DNA of 64,000 bases from JBDTDV01 sp039922875 (lineage in GTDB: Bacteria > Actinomycetota > Actinomycetes > Actinomycetales > Microbacteriaceae): contig JBDTDV010000008.1 of assembly GCA_039922875.1 (NCBI GenBank), positions 62,001 to 126,000 of the forward strand, written 5' to 3'. A model generated the notes under the pieces. That model searched no databases and had not been told where the DNA came from. It saw nothing but the letters and a program-made list of their open reading frames with translations. This document shows positions 33,587-42,596 of this stretch, in pieces. The stretch's first letter is position 1; the number at the start of each line of letters is the position of its first letter. The position numbers and the translations under genes are program-made.

Positions 33587-34638
33587 CGACGACGGTTGCG
33601 GCACGCGCGGAGCGCACCGACACGCAGCAGGCTACGACGACGATGACCCTGGCAAAGGCGATCAACACCGGGCTGCGGAGCAGTCTGGCGCAGAACGAGA
33701 AGGTCGTCCTGCTCGGCGAGGACATCGGCCGCCTCGGCGGGGTATTCCGGGTCACCGATGGGTTGCAGCGAGAATTCGGCGCGGACCGGGTGATGGACAC
33801 ACCGCTGGCGGAGGCCGGGATCATTGGCACCGCGGTGGGACTGGCCTTCCGTGGCTACCGGCCGGTATGCGAGATTCAATTCGACGGGTTCATCTACCCC
33901 GGTTTCGACCAGATCGTGGCTCAGGTGGCCAAGCTGCACTACCGAACCGGAGGGATCGTGCGGATGCCGATCACCATCCGGGTGCCGTTCGGTGGCGGGA
34001 TCGGCGCCGTCGAACATCACTCTGAATCGCCGGAAGCCTATTTCGCGCACACCTCAGGGCTGAGGGTGATTTCCTGCTCCAACCCACAGGACGCCCACAC
34101 CATGATCCGGCAGGCGATCGACTGCGACGACCCGGTGCTCTTCTTCGAGCCCAAACGGCGGTACTGGGTCAAGGGGGAGGTCGACCAGAACATCACTGGC
34201 CAGACTCCGATGGAAAGCGCCAGAGTGGTTGTGCCGGGCAACGACGTCACCGTCGTGGCGTACGGGCCGCTGGTGATGACGGCAATGGATGCGGCAACGG
34301 CCGCCTCCGACGACGGCGTCAGCGTCGAGGTAATCGACCTCCGCTCGTTATCGCCGATCGACTTCGCGACGCTCACTGCGTCGGTGCGCAAGACCGGCCG
34401 CCTGGTGATCACGCATGAGGCGCAGCAGTTCGGTGGGCTCGGAGCCGAAATCGCCGCGAGTATCACGGAGCGGTCCTTCGAGTATCTCGAGGCGCCCCCA
34501 GTTCGGGTGACTGGATTTGACGTACCGTACCCTCCGGCGAAGCTGGAAGAGCACTTCATCCCTGACCTCGACCGTATTCTGGACGCCGTCGACCGGGTCA
34601 TGGGCAACAGAAATTCGCTGACCGATTGGGGCAACTGA
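33583..34638 (+). CDS. bkdB: Branched-chain 2-oxoacid dehydrogenase E1 component, beta subunit
   Basis: 351 residues. Transketolase-like subunit that completes the E1 active site. Blocks: VVLLGEDIGRLGGVFRVTDGL, DTPLAEAGIIGTAVGLAFRGYRPVCEIQF, RVPFGGGIGAVEHHSESPEAYFAHTSGL and VEVIDLRSLSPID. The first 20 residues are a low-complexity Thr/Ala stretch. GTG 33583 overlaps the alpha subunit stop; the E2 ATG comes 2 bases after its own stop. Confidence 0.95.
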   Translation: MTTTVAARAERTDTQQATTTMTLAKAINTGLRSSLAQNEKVVLLGEDIGRLGGVFRVTDGLQREFGADRVMDTPLAEAGIIGTAVGLAFRGYRPVCEIQFDGFIYPGFDQIVAQVAKLHYRTGGIVRMPITIRVPFGGGIGAVEHHSESPEAYFAHTSGLRVISCSNPQDAHTMIRQAIDCDDPVLFFEPKRRYWVKGEVDQNITGQTPMESARVVVPGNDVTVVAYGPLVMTAMDAATAASDDGVSVEVIDLRSLSPIDFATLTASVRKTGRLVITHEAQQFGGLGAEIAASITERSFEYLEAPPVRVTGFDVPYPPAKLEEHFIPDLDRILDAVDRVMGNRNSLTDWGN

Positions 34639-34640
34639 GC

Positions 34641-35954
34641 ATGGGCGTCATCAAGGATTTCAAGCTTCCGGATCTCGGCGAGGGACTCACCGAGTCGGAG
34701 CTGGTGTCCTGGCACGTCGCGGTCGGCGACACGGTCCAGATGAATCAGATCATCGCGGAGGTCGAGACCGCCAAGGCGCTGGTGGAATTACCGGCTCCGT
34801 TTTCTGGCGTGATCTCCTCGCTCTACGTCGAACCCGGCACCACGGTCCAGGTCGGCGCCCCGATTATGGCGTTCGACGTGGATGAGCCATCGGCCGGTCC
34901 GGACGCGGCCCCGAAGCCGCCCGAGCGAAACGCGGTGCTGGTAGGGTATGGGCCGCCGGTAGAGACCGGCGATCGGCCGCGGCGCCGATCCCGGTCGGCA
35001 GCAGCCGAAGCGATACCCACAGCGGCTCCTGTCACGATTGCCGAACGAGCCGAGCCCACGGTTTTATCCGCAGCACCAAAGGAGCGCCCGCGGTCCACGC
35101 CGCCGGTGCGAAAACTCGCTCGTGATCTGGGCGTCGACCTGACCGAGGTGACCGGCACCGGCCCCGCCGGGTTGATCACCCGGGATGATGTGCGCGCATT
35201 CGGCGCGGACGAGCCAGTCGGAATAGCACCCGGCCCGGCCACCTCGGCCGCGCAGCGCGAGACGCGGGCACCGATCCGCGGCGTGCGCAAACAGACCGCC
35301 GCGGCAATGGTGGCCAGTGCCTTCACCGCGCCGCACGTGACCGAGTTTCTCACCGTCGATGTCACTCCCACCATCGACCTGCTGGCATCCTTGAAGGCCA
35401 GACGTGCCTTCGCCGACTACCGGATCACCATGCTCACGATGGTCTGCAAGGCGATGTGCATCGCCGCCGCTCGCACGCCGTCGGTGAATTCGCACTGGGA
35501 CGAGGCCGCGGGGGAGATTCTCACCCACGGCTACGTCAACCTCGGCATCGCGGTGGCCACCCCGCGCGGGCTGATGGTGCCGAACATCAAAGATGCCGAC
35601 CGGCTGAGTCTGACCGAACTCTCGACCGCGATCGCGGCGCTCGCCGAGACGGCGCGCGCCGGAAAGACCACACCGGCCGATTTCAGCGGCGGCACGATGT
35701 CCCTGTCGAACGTCGGCGTGTTCGGGGTGGATGCCGGAACGCCGATCCTGAACCCGGGCGAGGCGGTGATCCTCGCGATCGGGGCGATCCGCAAATTGCC
35801 ATGGGAATATCGTGATGAGGTCGCGTTGCGTCAGGTGATGACGATGAGCCTCTCCTTCGATCACCGGCTGGTCGACGGCGAACAAGGTTCCCGCTTCCTG
35901 ACCGACGTCGGCGCGATTCTGGCGGACCCGGGTATGGTGCTGACTATGGTGTGA
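34641..35954 (+). CDS. bkdC: 2-oxoacid dehydrogenase E2 component (dihydrolipoamide acyltransferase)
   Basis: 437 residues from ATG 34641. One lipoyl domain (1-77) with lipoyl-Lys45 in EVETAKALVE, a Pro/Ala linker, a peripheral-subunit-binding domain (about 155-190: TPPVRKLARDLGVDLTEVTG), and a catalytic acyltransferase domain ending in SFDHRLVDGEQGSRFL with the His and Asp of the active site. No E3 gene follows, so lipoamide dehydrogenase must come from elsewhere. It converges on the TetR gene with a 28-base gap. Confidence 0.95.
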   Translation: MGVIKDFKLPDLGEGLTESELVSWHVAVGDTVQMNQIIAEVETAKALVELPAPFSGVISSLYVEPGTTVQVGAPIMAFDVDEPSAGPDAAPKPPERNAVLVGYGPPVETGDRPRRRSRSAAAEAIPTAAPVTIAERAEPTVLSAAPKERPRSTPPVRKLARDLGVDLTEVTGTGPAGLITRDDVRAFGADEPVGIAPGPATSAAQRETRAPIRGVRKQTAAAMVASAFTAPHVTEFLTVDVTPTIDLLASLKARRAFADYRITMLTMVCKAMCIAAARTPSVNSHWDEAAGEILTHGYVNLGIAVATPRGLMVPNIKDADRLSLTELSTAIAALAETARAGKTTPADFSGGTMSLSNVGVFGVDAGTPILNPGEAVILAIGAIRKLPWEYRDEVALRQVMTMSLSFDHRLVDGEQGSRFLTDVGAILADPGMVLTMV

Positions 35955-35982
35955 GCCCAGGCCTGACGCCCGCTGCGACCAG

Positions 35983-36657
35983 TCAGTCGCGGGTGTCCTC
36001 GCGCGGCGCCATGAGTGCGGCTAGTGCCATCCGCTCCAAAATTTCCCGCACGGACTCCGAGGAGAGCGCCGGTTGCACCGGCTCCCGACCGTGAATTCGT
36101 GCACTGAACGGCGTCGAGTTGATCAGCCCAAAGGTCGCGTGCGCCGCGATCCGCAGGGATGCCGTGTCGATTTCTGGCCGTAGTCGGCCAAGCACCTGAA
36201 CCCACAGCTCGACATAGCTGCGCTGCAGGACCCGAACGGCGCGCCGGTCGGCGGTCGTGAGGTTGCCTAGATCCTGATCCTGGACCCGGATCACGTCGGG
36301 CTTGGCGGTAGCGAAGTCCACGTGGAACCGGACCAGAGCGCGCAACGCGGACTCATCATCCGATGCCTGTTCGACGACCGCCGCGCCACCCTGGGACAGG
36401 TCCTCGCTGACCCCGATCAGCAGCGCGGCCAGCACCGCCTGCTTGCCGCGAAAATGCCGGTACACCGCGGGGCCGCTGACGCCGACGGCCGCTCCGAGGT
36501 CCTCAATCGAGACGCCATTGAAGCCGCGCTGGGCGAAGAGCTCGGCGGCGGCCTTAAGCAAGGATTCCCGGCGGCGAGCTTTCGCCGCGCTGCGTACCGT
36601 GGGCGGACGGCGCTGCGGTTGAGCCGCATCGGCGTCTGGGGTTACGGTGTCTGTCAC
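35983..36657 (-). CDS. TetR family transcriptional regulator of the leucine-degradation operon
   Basis: 224 residues. N-terminal TetR helix-turn-helix (about 28-75): RRESLLKAAAELFAQRGFNGVSIEDLGAAVGVSGPAVYRHFRGKQAVLAALL. The C-terminal ligand domain is of unknown specificity. It is divergent from the acyl-CoA carboxylase operon, and a TetR gene (Rv2506) occupies a similar place in the M. tuberculosis locus, so an acyl-CoA-responsive repressor is likely by inference. Two inverted repeats sit in the shared region. Confidence 0.92.
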   Translation of the reverse strand: MTDTVTPDADAAQPQRRPPTVRSAAKARRRESLLKAAAELFAQRGFNGVSIEDLGAAVGVSGPAVYRHFRGKQAVLAALLIGVSEDLSQGGAAVVEQASDDESALRALVRFHVDFATAKPDVIRVQDQDLGNLTTADRRAVRVLQRSYVELWVQVLGRLRPEIDTASLRIAAHATFGLINSTPFSARIHGREPVQPALSSESVREILERMALAALMAPREDTRD

Positions 36658-36689
36658 AGCTCGCCTCCCTGGCTTTGTCTGGACAAGTC

Positions 36690-36733
36690 GGTTAATAAGG
36701 AATAACCTGAATTAACAGTTACTCAACACTAAC
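36690..36733. promoter_or_regulatory. Two GTTA-N8-TAAC inverted repeats (candidate TetR operators)
   Basis: Site 1: GGTTA (36690-36694), 8-base spacer, TAACC (36703-36707). Site 2: GTTA (36718-36721), 8-base spacer, TAAC (36730-36733). Same arms and spacer, 27 bases apart, in the divergent region 51 to 94 bases before the carboxylase start. Confidence 0.6.
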
Positions 36734-36783
36734 CTAAGGTCTACCCGAGACCAAGAAGCCCCGGCAACACGGAAAAGACATCG

Positions 36784-38388
36784 ATGCAGACTCTTGCAGC
36801 AGTGCACAGCGATTCAGCCGAATTTCGCGCCAACGAGGAAGCTCAACGCGCGCTGGTCGACGAGTTGCGGCAGCGGTTGGCGGTGGCCGCGGAGGGTGGC
36901 CCGCAACGCGCGCGCGACCGACACCTGGCCAGAGGAAAGCTGCTTCCGCGGGACCGGGTCGACCAGCTCTTGGACGATGGCAGCCCGTTTCTGGAGATCG
37001 CGCCATTGGCCGCTAACGGTCTGTACCACGATGACGCACCCGGTGCTGGGCTGATTGCCGGGATCGGTCTGGTGCGCGGTCGCCACGTCATGGTCATCTG
37101 CAACGACGCGACGGTCAAGGGCGGCACCTACTACCCGCTGACCGTGAAGAAGCATTTGCGCGCGCAAGAAATCGCACTGGAGAATCGACTGCCCTGCGTC
37201 TATCTGGTCGACTCCGGTGGTGCGTTTCTGCCCAAGCAGGACGAGGTGTTCCCCGATCGCGAACACTTCGGCCGGATCTTCTACAACCAGGCGCGGATGT
37301 CGGCGGCAAAAATTCCCCAGATCGCCTGCGTGATGGGCTCATGCACCGCTGGTGGCGCCTACGTGCCGGCGATGAGCGATGAGACGGTGATCGTACGCGA
37401 GCAGGGCACCATCTTCCTCGGTGGGCCGCCGCTGGTGAAGGCGGCAATCGGCGAGATTGTCACCGCAGAGGAGCTTGGCGGTGGCGACCTGCACGCGCGC
37501 GTCTCCGGCGTTGCCGATTACCTGGCCGAAAATGACAGCCACGCGCTGCAGATCGTCCGCGACATCATCGCCACGGTACCGGCCCCGGCTGCCGCCCCCT
37601 GGCCGATAGCGGAATGTCAAGACTCAATCGGATCCGGCAGCGACCTGTACGGGATCGTGCCGACCGATGTGCAGGGCCGGTATGACGTCTACGCGCTGAT
37701 CTCCCGAATTGTGGACGGGGGGGAACTGCACGAGTTCAAGAGGGATTACGGCAGCACACTGGTGACCGGATTCGCCCGGCTGCACGGGCATCCAGTCGGA
37801 ATCGTGGCCAACAACGGCGTGTTGTTCAGCGAATCGGCGCTGAAGGGGGCGCATTTCATCGAATTGTGTGACCAGCGCGGCATTCCGCTGGTGTTCCTGC
37901 AGAACATCTCCGGCTTCATGGTCGGCAAGGATTACGAAGCCGGCGGGATCGCCAAGAACGGGGCGAAAATGGTCACCGCCGTCGCCACCACGCGCGTTCC
38001 GAAGCTGACCGTCGTCACCGGTGGCTCGTTCGGGGCGGGCAATTATTCGATGTGCGGCCGAGCGTACTCGCCGCGGTTCCTGTGGATGTGGCCGGCCAGC
38101 CGGATCTCGGTAATGGGCGGCGCGCAGGCATCCTCGGTACTGGCGACCATTCGCCGGGAACAGCTCGAACGCAAGGGCGAGGAATGGTCCGCCGAGGATG
38201 AGGCGGCGTTCAAAGCGCCTATCAGCGAGCAATATGAGCAACAGGGCAGCCCGTACTACTCCACGGCGCGGTTGTGGGACGACGGGATCATCGACCCGGC
38301 GCAGACCCGTACCGTGCTCGGCCTTGCCCTCGACGTCTGCGCAAACGCGCCACTACCGGAGACCGCATTCGGCCTCTTCAGGATGTGA
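36784..38388 (+). CDS. accD1: Acyl-CoA carboxylase beta subunit (3-methylcrotonyl-CoA carboxylase type)
   Basis: 534 residues, carboxyltransferase that moves CO2 from biotin to the acyl-CoA. Typical MCC-beta blocks: RHLARGKLLPRDRVDQLLDDGSPFLE, CVYLVDSGGAFLPKQDEVFPDREHFGRIFYNQARMS, VMGSCTAGGAYVPAMSDE, IFLGGPPLVKAAIGE, GGSFGAGNYSMCGRAYSPRFLWMWP. In leucine breakdown it makes 3-methylglutaconyl-CoA. First gene of the operon; the alpha subunit starts 8 bases after its stop. Confidence 0.92.
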   Translation: MQTLAAVHSDSAEFRANEEAQRALVDELRQRLAVAAEGGPQRARDRHLARGKLLPRDRVDQLLDDGSPFLEIAPLAANGLYHDDAPGAGLIAGIGLVRGRHVMVICNDATVKGGTYYPLTVKKHLRAQEIALENRLPCVYLVDSGGAFLPKQDEVFPDREHFGRIFYNQARMSAAKIPQIACVMGSCTAGGAYVPAMSDETVIVREQGTIFLGGPPLVKAAIGEIVTAEELGGGDLHARVSGVADYLAENDSHALQIVRDIIATVPAPAAAPWPIAECQDSIGSGSDLYGIVPTDVQGRYDVYALISRIVDGGELHEFKRDYGSTLVTGFARLHGHPVGIVANNGVLFSESALKGAHFIELCDQRGIPLVFLQNISGFMVGKDYEAGGIAKNGAKMVTAVATTRVPKLTVVTGGSFGAGNYSMCGRAYSPRFLWMWPASRISVMGGAQASSVLATIRREQLERKGEEWSAEDEAAFKAPISEQYEQQGSPYYSTARLWDDGIIDPAQTRTVLGLALDVCANAPLPETAFGLFRM

Positions 38389-38393
38389 CAATT

Positions 38394-38453
38394 CCCATGC
38401 AAACCGAACCCATGCAAACCGATCCCAAGCGGACGGAGCCGATGCAAACCGAG
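38394..38453 (+). repeat. 15-base repeat spanning the start codon of accA1
   Basis: CCCATGCAAACCGA(A/T) occurs at 38394-38408 and 38409-38423, with a third diverged copy at 38439-38453. Each copy contains an in-frame ATG (38397, 38412, 38442). Confidence 0.85.
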
Positions 38454-40622
38454 CCCACACCGGCCGGAGCCGGCCGTTTCGGCACGGTCTTGGTGGCCAA
38501 CCGAGGGGAGATCGCGTGTCGGGTGATTCGCACACTTTCGGCCATGGGCATCCGCACGGTCGCGGTATACAGCGAAGCCGATTCCAACGCCAAACATGTG
38601 GCGCTGGCCGACCTGGCCATGTGCATCGGACCGGCCGCACCACAGCGGAGTTATCTCGATATTGGCTCCATCGTGGCAGCCGCAGTGGAGTGTGGCGCGG
38701 ATGCAGTTCACCCCGGCTACGGGTTCCTCTCTGAGAACGCGGCGTTCGCGGCCGCCTGCCAGGCGAACGGCCTCGTGTTCATAGGTCCTGGCGTGGCCGC
38801 GCTGGAGGTGATGGGCGACAAGATCCGGGCGAAGAACCATGTCGCCTCGCATGGCGTGCCCACCATCGCCGGCATCGCCCAACCAGGCCTGACCGACGCA
38901 GAACTCATCGAAGCCGCGACGGAGATCGGGTATCCGTTGCTGATCAAGCCGTCGGCCGGCGGCGGTGGCAAGGGCATGCAGACCGTGCTGCAGGCCGATC
39001 GGCTGCCAGAGGCGCTCAGCACGGCCCGACGTGTCGCGGCGTCGGCCTTCGGCGATGACACGCTGTTCATCGAACGGCTGATCGCGGCTCCGCGCCACAT
39101 CGAGGTGCAGGTCCTGGCCGATAACTACGGCACCGTGATCCATCTTGGCGAGCGGGAGTGCTCCTTGCAGCGCCGGCACCAGAAGGTAATCGAGGAGGCG
39201 CCGTCGGCCTTGCTCGACGCACCGACCCGGGCCAGGATCGGTGCGGCGGCGTGCCGGGCGGCGGCGAGCGTCGACTATCGCGGCGCCGGCACGGTGGAGT
39301 TCTTGGTCTCCTCAGACGCGCCGGACGAATTCTTCTTCATGGAGATGAACACCCGACTGCAGGTGGAGCATCCGGTGACCGAAGCGGTGACCGGCATCGA
39401 TTTGGTCGAATGGCAGGTGCGTATCGCCTCTGGCGAGAGGTTGAGTATCACCCAGGACGATGTCGTGCTGAATGGTCACGCGATCGAGGCGCGGGTGTAC
39501 GCCGAGGACCCCGAGCGCGGTTTTCTGCCGACGGCCGGCACCGTGGTCGCGCTCAGAGAGCCGAGCGGAGACGGCATCCGGGTGGACAGCTCGATGATCC
39601 CAGGCCTCGTGATCGGCTCGCACTACGACCCCATGCTGGCCAAGACGATCGCCTGGGCCCCGACCAGGGAGCAGGCGATCACTCGCCTGGAGGCGGCGCT
39701 GGGCGACACCATAATCCTCGGGCTGAAGACCAACATCGAGTACTTGCGGGCCCTCCTGGCCGACCCCGATGTGCGCTCCGGCGTGATGGACACCACCCTG
39801 ATCGAACGCCGACTGCCGGATCTCGCGTTTCGGCAGGTCGATGACGCAATGCTGACCGCGGCCGCGCTGGTGCTGCACGAGGACCGGATCGACGCGGCTC
39901 GCTGGAACAACCCCGCCCGTATGCCCCGTCCGGGTGCACTCTGGCGGACCCCGAACGGGTGGCGGATGGGCTCGGAGCCATGCGCCAGCCGCTACACGCT
40001 CGCGGTGAGTGCGACCGAGTCGGTTCAGGTGAGCGTTCTCGGCGGCGCCGCGGCGGCGTCCGTACAGGTGGCACGCAATGAGGTGCCACCCGGCGCCGCG
40101 GCGAGCGGTGGCCCAGGGGCGTCGGTAGCCGCGCGGTTGCGCGCGGTGGCCGGGACGAGAGCGCCCGGTGAGCCGTTGCGGGTCGTTCTTGAGATCAATG
40201 GCGTGGCCCGGGTGCTGAATCTGTTCCGGGATGGCGATACCGTGTGGATCGGCGAAGCGGGCTTCACCTGCTCGGTGCGTCTGATCGGCCGCGCGGAGCG
40301 GGTCGCGGAGCAGCTGGCTGGGCTGGGTCGCGCCGATGTTGCGCTCGTCCCCGATGTCCGTTCCCCGATGCCGGGAACCGTGGTCAGCGTAAATGCGGCC
40401 ACCGGCGACCTGGTTGAGGTGGACGAGACACTGCTCATCGTGGAGGCGATGAAGATGGAGCACCGGCTGACGGCCAGCATCGACGGCCTGGTGCAGATCA
40501 ATGTCAAAACAGGAGACCTGGTCAAACTCGACCAAATCGTCGCCACCATCACTCCGGTGGCGGCAGCGCCGACCGAACGCCCCACGGGCAACCCCGTGCC
40601 GGCGAGCAAAGGAGCCCAATAG
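38397..40622 (+). CDS. accA1: Acyl-CoA carboxylase alpha subunit (biotin carboxylase and biotin carrier)
   Basis: 741 residues from ATG 38397. Biotin carboxylase domain (about 28-475): VLVANRGEIACRVIRT, KPSAGGGGKGMQTV for ATP binding, HLGERECSLQRRHQKVIEEAPS, FFMEMNTRLQVEHPVTE. The C-terminal biotinyl domain has EAMKMEH with the biotin-Lys. The first 25 residues repeat MQTEP and are not part of the fold; start could also be ATG 38412 or 38442. With accD1 it forms the 3-methylcrotonyl-CoA-type carboxylase. TAG overlaps the next GTG. Confidence 0.93.
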   Translation: MQTEPMQTDPKRTEPMQTEPTPAGAGRFGTVLVANRGEIACRVIRTLSAMGIRTVAVYSEADSNAKHVALADLAMCIGPAAPQRSYLDIGSIVAAAVECGADAVHPGYGFLSENAAFAAACQANGLVFIGPGVAALEVMGDKIRAKNHVASHGVPTIAGIAQPGLTDAELIEAATEIGYPLLIKPSAGGGGKGMQTVLQADRLPEALSTARRVAASAFGDDTLFIERLIAAPRHIEVQVLADNYGTVIHLGERECSLQRRHQKVIEEAPSALLDAPTRARIGAAACRAAASVDYRGAGTVEFLVSSDAPDEFFFMEMNTRLQVEHPVTEAVTGIDLVEWQVRIASGERLSITQDDVVLNGHAIEARVYAEDPERGFLPTAGTVVALREPSGDGIRVDSSMIPGLVIGSHYDPMLAKTIAWAPTREQAITRLEAALGDTIILGLKTNIEYLRALLADPDVRSGVMDTTLIERRLPDLAFRQVDDAMLTAAALVLHEDRIDAARWNNPARMPRPGALWRTPNGWRMGSEPCASRYTLAVSATESVQVSVLGGAAAASVQVARNEVPPGAAASGGPGASVAARLRAVAGTRAPGEPLRVVLEINGVARVLNLFRDGDTVWIGEAGFTCSVRLIGRAERVAEQLAGLGRADVALVPDVRSPMPGTVVSVNAATGDLVEVDETLLIVEAMKMEHRLTASIDGLVQINVKTGDLVKLDQIVATITPVAAAPTERPTGNPVPASKGAQ

Positions 40623-41785
40623 TGGATTTCGAACTCGATGACGAACATCAGCAGCTGCGGGAGCGGGTGCGGGACTTCGCCGACACCGTTGTCGCCCCTG
40701 CGGCATACGAATACGACACCAAGCGATCCCTGCCGTACGACATCATCGCCCGGATGGGAGAAATGGGCCTGTTCGGGTTGCCGTTACCGGTGGAATATGG
40801 CGGACAGGGCAAGGACTACCTTTCCCTGTGCCTGGCCGTTGAGCAACTCGCCCGCGCCGATCAGAGCATCGCGGTGACCCTGGAGGCCGGAGTCGGCCTT
40901 GGCATCATGCCGATCTATCGCAGCGGAACCGAAGAACAGAAACGCCAGTGGCTGCCGATGCTCACCGCGGGCCACGCACTGGCCGGCTTCGGGCTGACCG
41001 AGGCGGATGCCGGGTCGGACGCCGCAGGAACCAAGACCACTGCCGAGCTCGACAACGGTGAATGGGTGATCAACGGCACCAAACAGTTCATCACCAACTC
41101 CGGAACCGAGATCACCAAACTGGTCACCGTCACCGCCGTCACCGGCGAATCCGTCCGGCCAGACGGTTCGGTGAAGAAGGAGCTCACCGCGATCCTGGTG
41201 CCGTCTGGCACCGAGGGGTTCGTCGTCGAGCCGTCCTACGACAAGGTCGGCTGGCACACCTCCGATACCCACCCGCTCACCTTCACCAATGTGCGCGTTC
41301 CGGAGGCGAACCTGTTGGGCGAGCGCGGCCGCGGCTTCGCAAACTTCGTGCAAACCCTCGACGAGGGCAGGGTCGCCTTCGCCGCGCTGTGCACCGGCGC
41401 CGCGCAGGGATGCTTGGAGGAGTCGATCCGGTACGCCAAGACCCGCAACGTGTTCGGCCGCACGATCGGCTCGAACCAGCACATCTCGTTCATGATCGCC
41501 AGGATGCAGGCCAGGGTGCACACCTCGAGGCTCGCCTACTACGACGCGGCACAGAAACTGGTCAACGGCAAGCCGTTCAAGATGGAGGCCTCGATCGCCA
41601 AGATGGTCGGCAGCGAGGCGGCGATGGCCAACGCCCGCGACGCCACCCAGATCTTCGGCGGGTACGGATTCATGAACGAAAATCCGGTGGCCAGGCACTA
41701 TCGCGATTCCAAGATCCTGGAGATCGGCGAGGGCACCACCGAGGTGCAACTGATGGTGATCTCGCGGGAACTGGGATTCGCCTGA
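40622..41785 (+). CDS. Acyl-CoA dehydrogenase of the leucine cluster
   Basis: 387 residues, flavoprotein that introduces the alpha-beta double bond in a short branched acyl-CoA. Blocks: GFGLTEADAGSDAAGT, NGTKQFITNSG, EGRVAFAALCTGAAQGCLEESIRYAKTRNVFGR and QIFGGYGFMNENPVARHYRD. The end ILEIGEGTTEVQ has Glu at the position of the catalytic base of short/medium-chain enzymes, where human isovaleryl-CoA dehydrogenase has Ala and uses another Glu. So substrate may be isovaleryl-, isobutyryl- or 2-methylbutyryl-CoA; position favours isovaleryl-CoA. GTG 40622 overlaps the accA1 stop. Confidence 0.9.
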   Translation: MDFELDDEHQQLRERVRDFADTVVAPAAYEYDTKRSLPYDIIARMGEMGLFGLPLPVEYGGQGKDYLSLCLAVEQLARADQSIAVTLEAGVGLGIMPIYRSGTEEQKRQWLPMLTAGHALAGFGLTEADAGSDAAGTKTTAELDNGEWVINGTKQFITNSGTEITKLVTVTAVTGESVRPDGSVKKELTAILVPSGTEGFVVEPSYDKVGWHTSDTHPLTFTNVRVPEANLLGERGRGFANFVQTLDEGRVAFAALCTGAAQGCLEESIRYAKTRNVFGRTIGSNQHISFMIARMQARVHTSRLAYYDAAQKLVNGKPFKMEASIAKMVGSEAAMANARDATQIFGGYGFMNENPVARHYRDSKILEIGEGTTEVQLMVISRELGFA

Positions 41786-41831
41786 TGACAGCTAGGCTCG
41801 TGGCACGGCCACCGAGAGTGGGAGTTCACCG

Positions 41832-42596
41832 ATGATCGACAAAATCTACCCGAGCGCGGCGGATGCCGTCGCCGACATCCCGGACGGAGCCTCGATCGCC
41901 GTTGGCGGTTTCGGGATCTGCGGCGTGCCGATGGCGCTGATTCAGGCGCTGCACGCGGCCGGCACCAGCGGGCTGGAAATCATCAGCAACAACTGCGGTG
42001 TGGACGATTGGGGACTCGGCGTGTTGCTGCGGGACCAGCGCATCGGCCGGATGATCAGTTCCTACGTCGGCGAGAACAAGGAATTCGCCAGACAGTTCCT
42101 CTCCGGGGAACTCGCGGTGGAGCTGAACCCGCAGGGCACCCTCGCCGAACGGCTGCGCGCAGGTGGGGCGGGAATCCCTGCCTTCTACACCCCGGCGGGC
42201 GTCGGCACCCAGGTCAGCGAAGGTGGGTTACCGCAACGGTACGACGCCTCGGGCGGCGTGGCGACGGCATCCGAGCCGAAAGAGGTCCGCGGCTTCGGCG
42301 GGAACGACTATGTGCTGGAGACCGCCCTGCAGCCGGACTTTGCCCTGGTCCACGCGGCGCAGGCCGATCGGTATGGAAACCTGATTTACCACGCGACCGC
42401 GATGAACTTCAATCCACTGTGCGCCATGGCTGCCCGCACCACCATCGCCGAGGTCGAGGAGATCGTGGAGGCCGGTCAGCTGCCGCCCGGGCAGATCCAC
42501 ACCCCGGGGATCTTTGTACAGCGGGTGGTTTTGGCAGCCGACGTGGAGAAGCGGATCGAAAAGCGCACCGTGTCGGTGGCAGGAGGGCAATCATGA
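41832..42596 (+). CDS. scoA: 3-oxoacid CoA-transferase subunit A
   Basis: 254 residues. With subunit B it moves CoA from succinyl-CoA to acetoacetate, the end product of leucine breakdown. Blocks: DGASIAVGGFGICGVPMALIQALHAAGTSGLEIISNNCG, RMISSYVGENKEFARQFLSGELAVELNPQGTLAERLRAGGAGIPAFYTPAGVGT. ATG 41832 has GGGAG seven bases upstream. ATGA overlap with scoB. Confidence 0.95.
   Translation: MIDKIYPSAADAVADIPDGASIAVGGFGICGVPMALIQALHAAGTSGLEIISNNCGVDDWGLGVLLRDQRIGRMISSYVGENKEFARQFLSGELAVELNPQGTLAERLRAGGAGIPAFYTPAGVGTQVSEGGLPQRYDASGGVATASEPKEVRGFGGNDYVLETALQPDFALVHAAQADRYGNLIYHATAMNFNPLCAMAARTTIAEVEEIVEAGQLPPGQIHTPGIFVQRVVLAADVEKRIEKRTVSVAGGQS

Noticed and set aside
35954..35983. Terminator between bkdC and the TetR gene
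   Set aside because: CCCGC...GCGGG-like pairing near 35965-35995 needs a 3-base bulge and runs into the TetR coding end; not convincing.
39312..40706. A 464-codon open frame opposite accA1
   Set aside because: Shadow of the carboxylase; Gly/Arg/His-rich with no domain.
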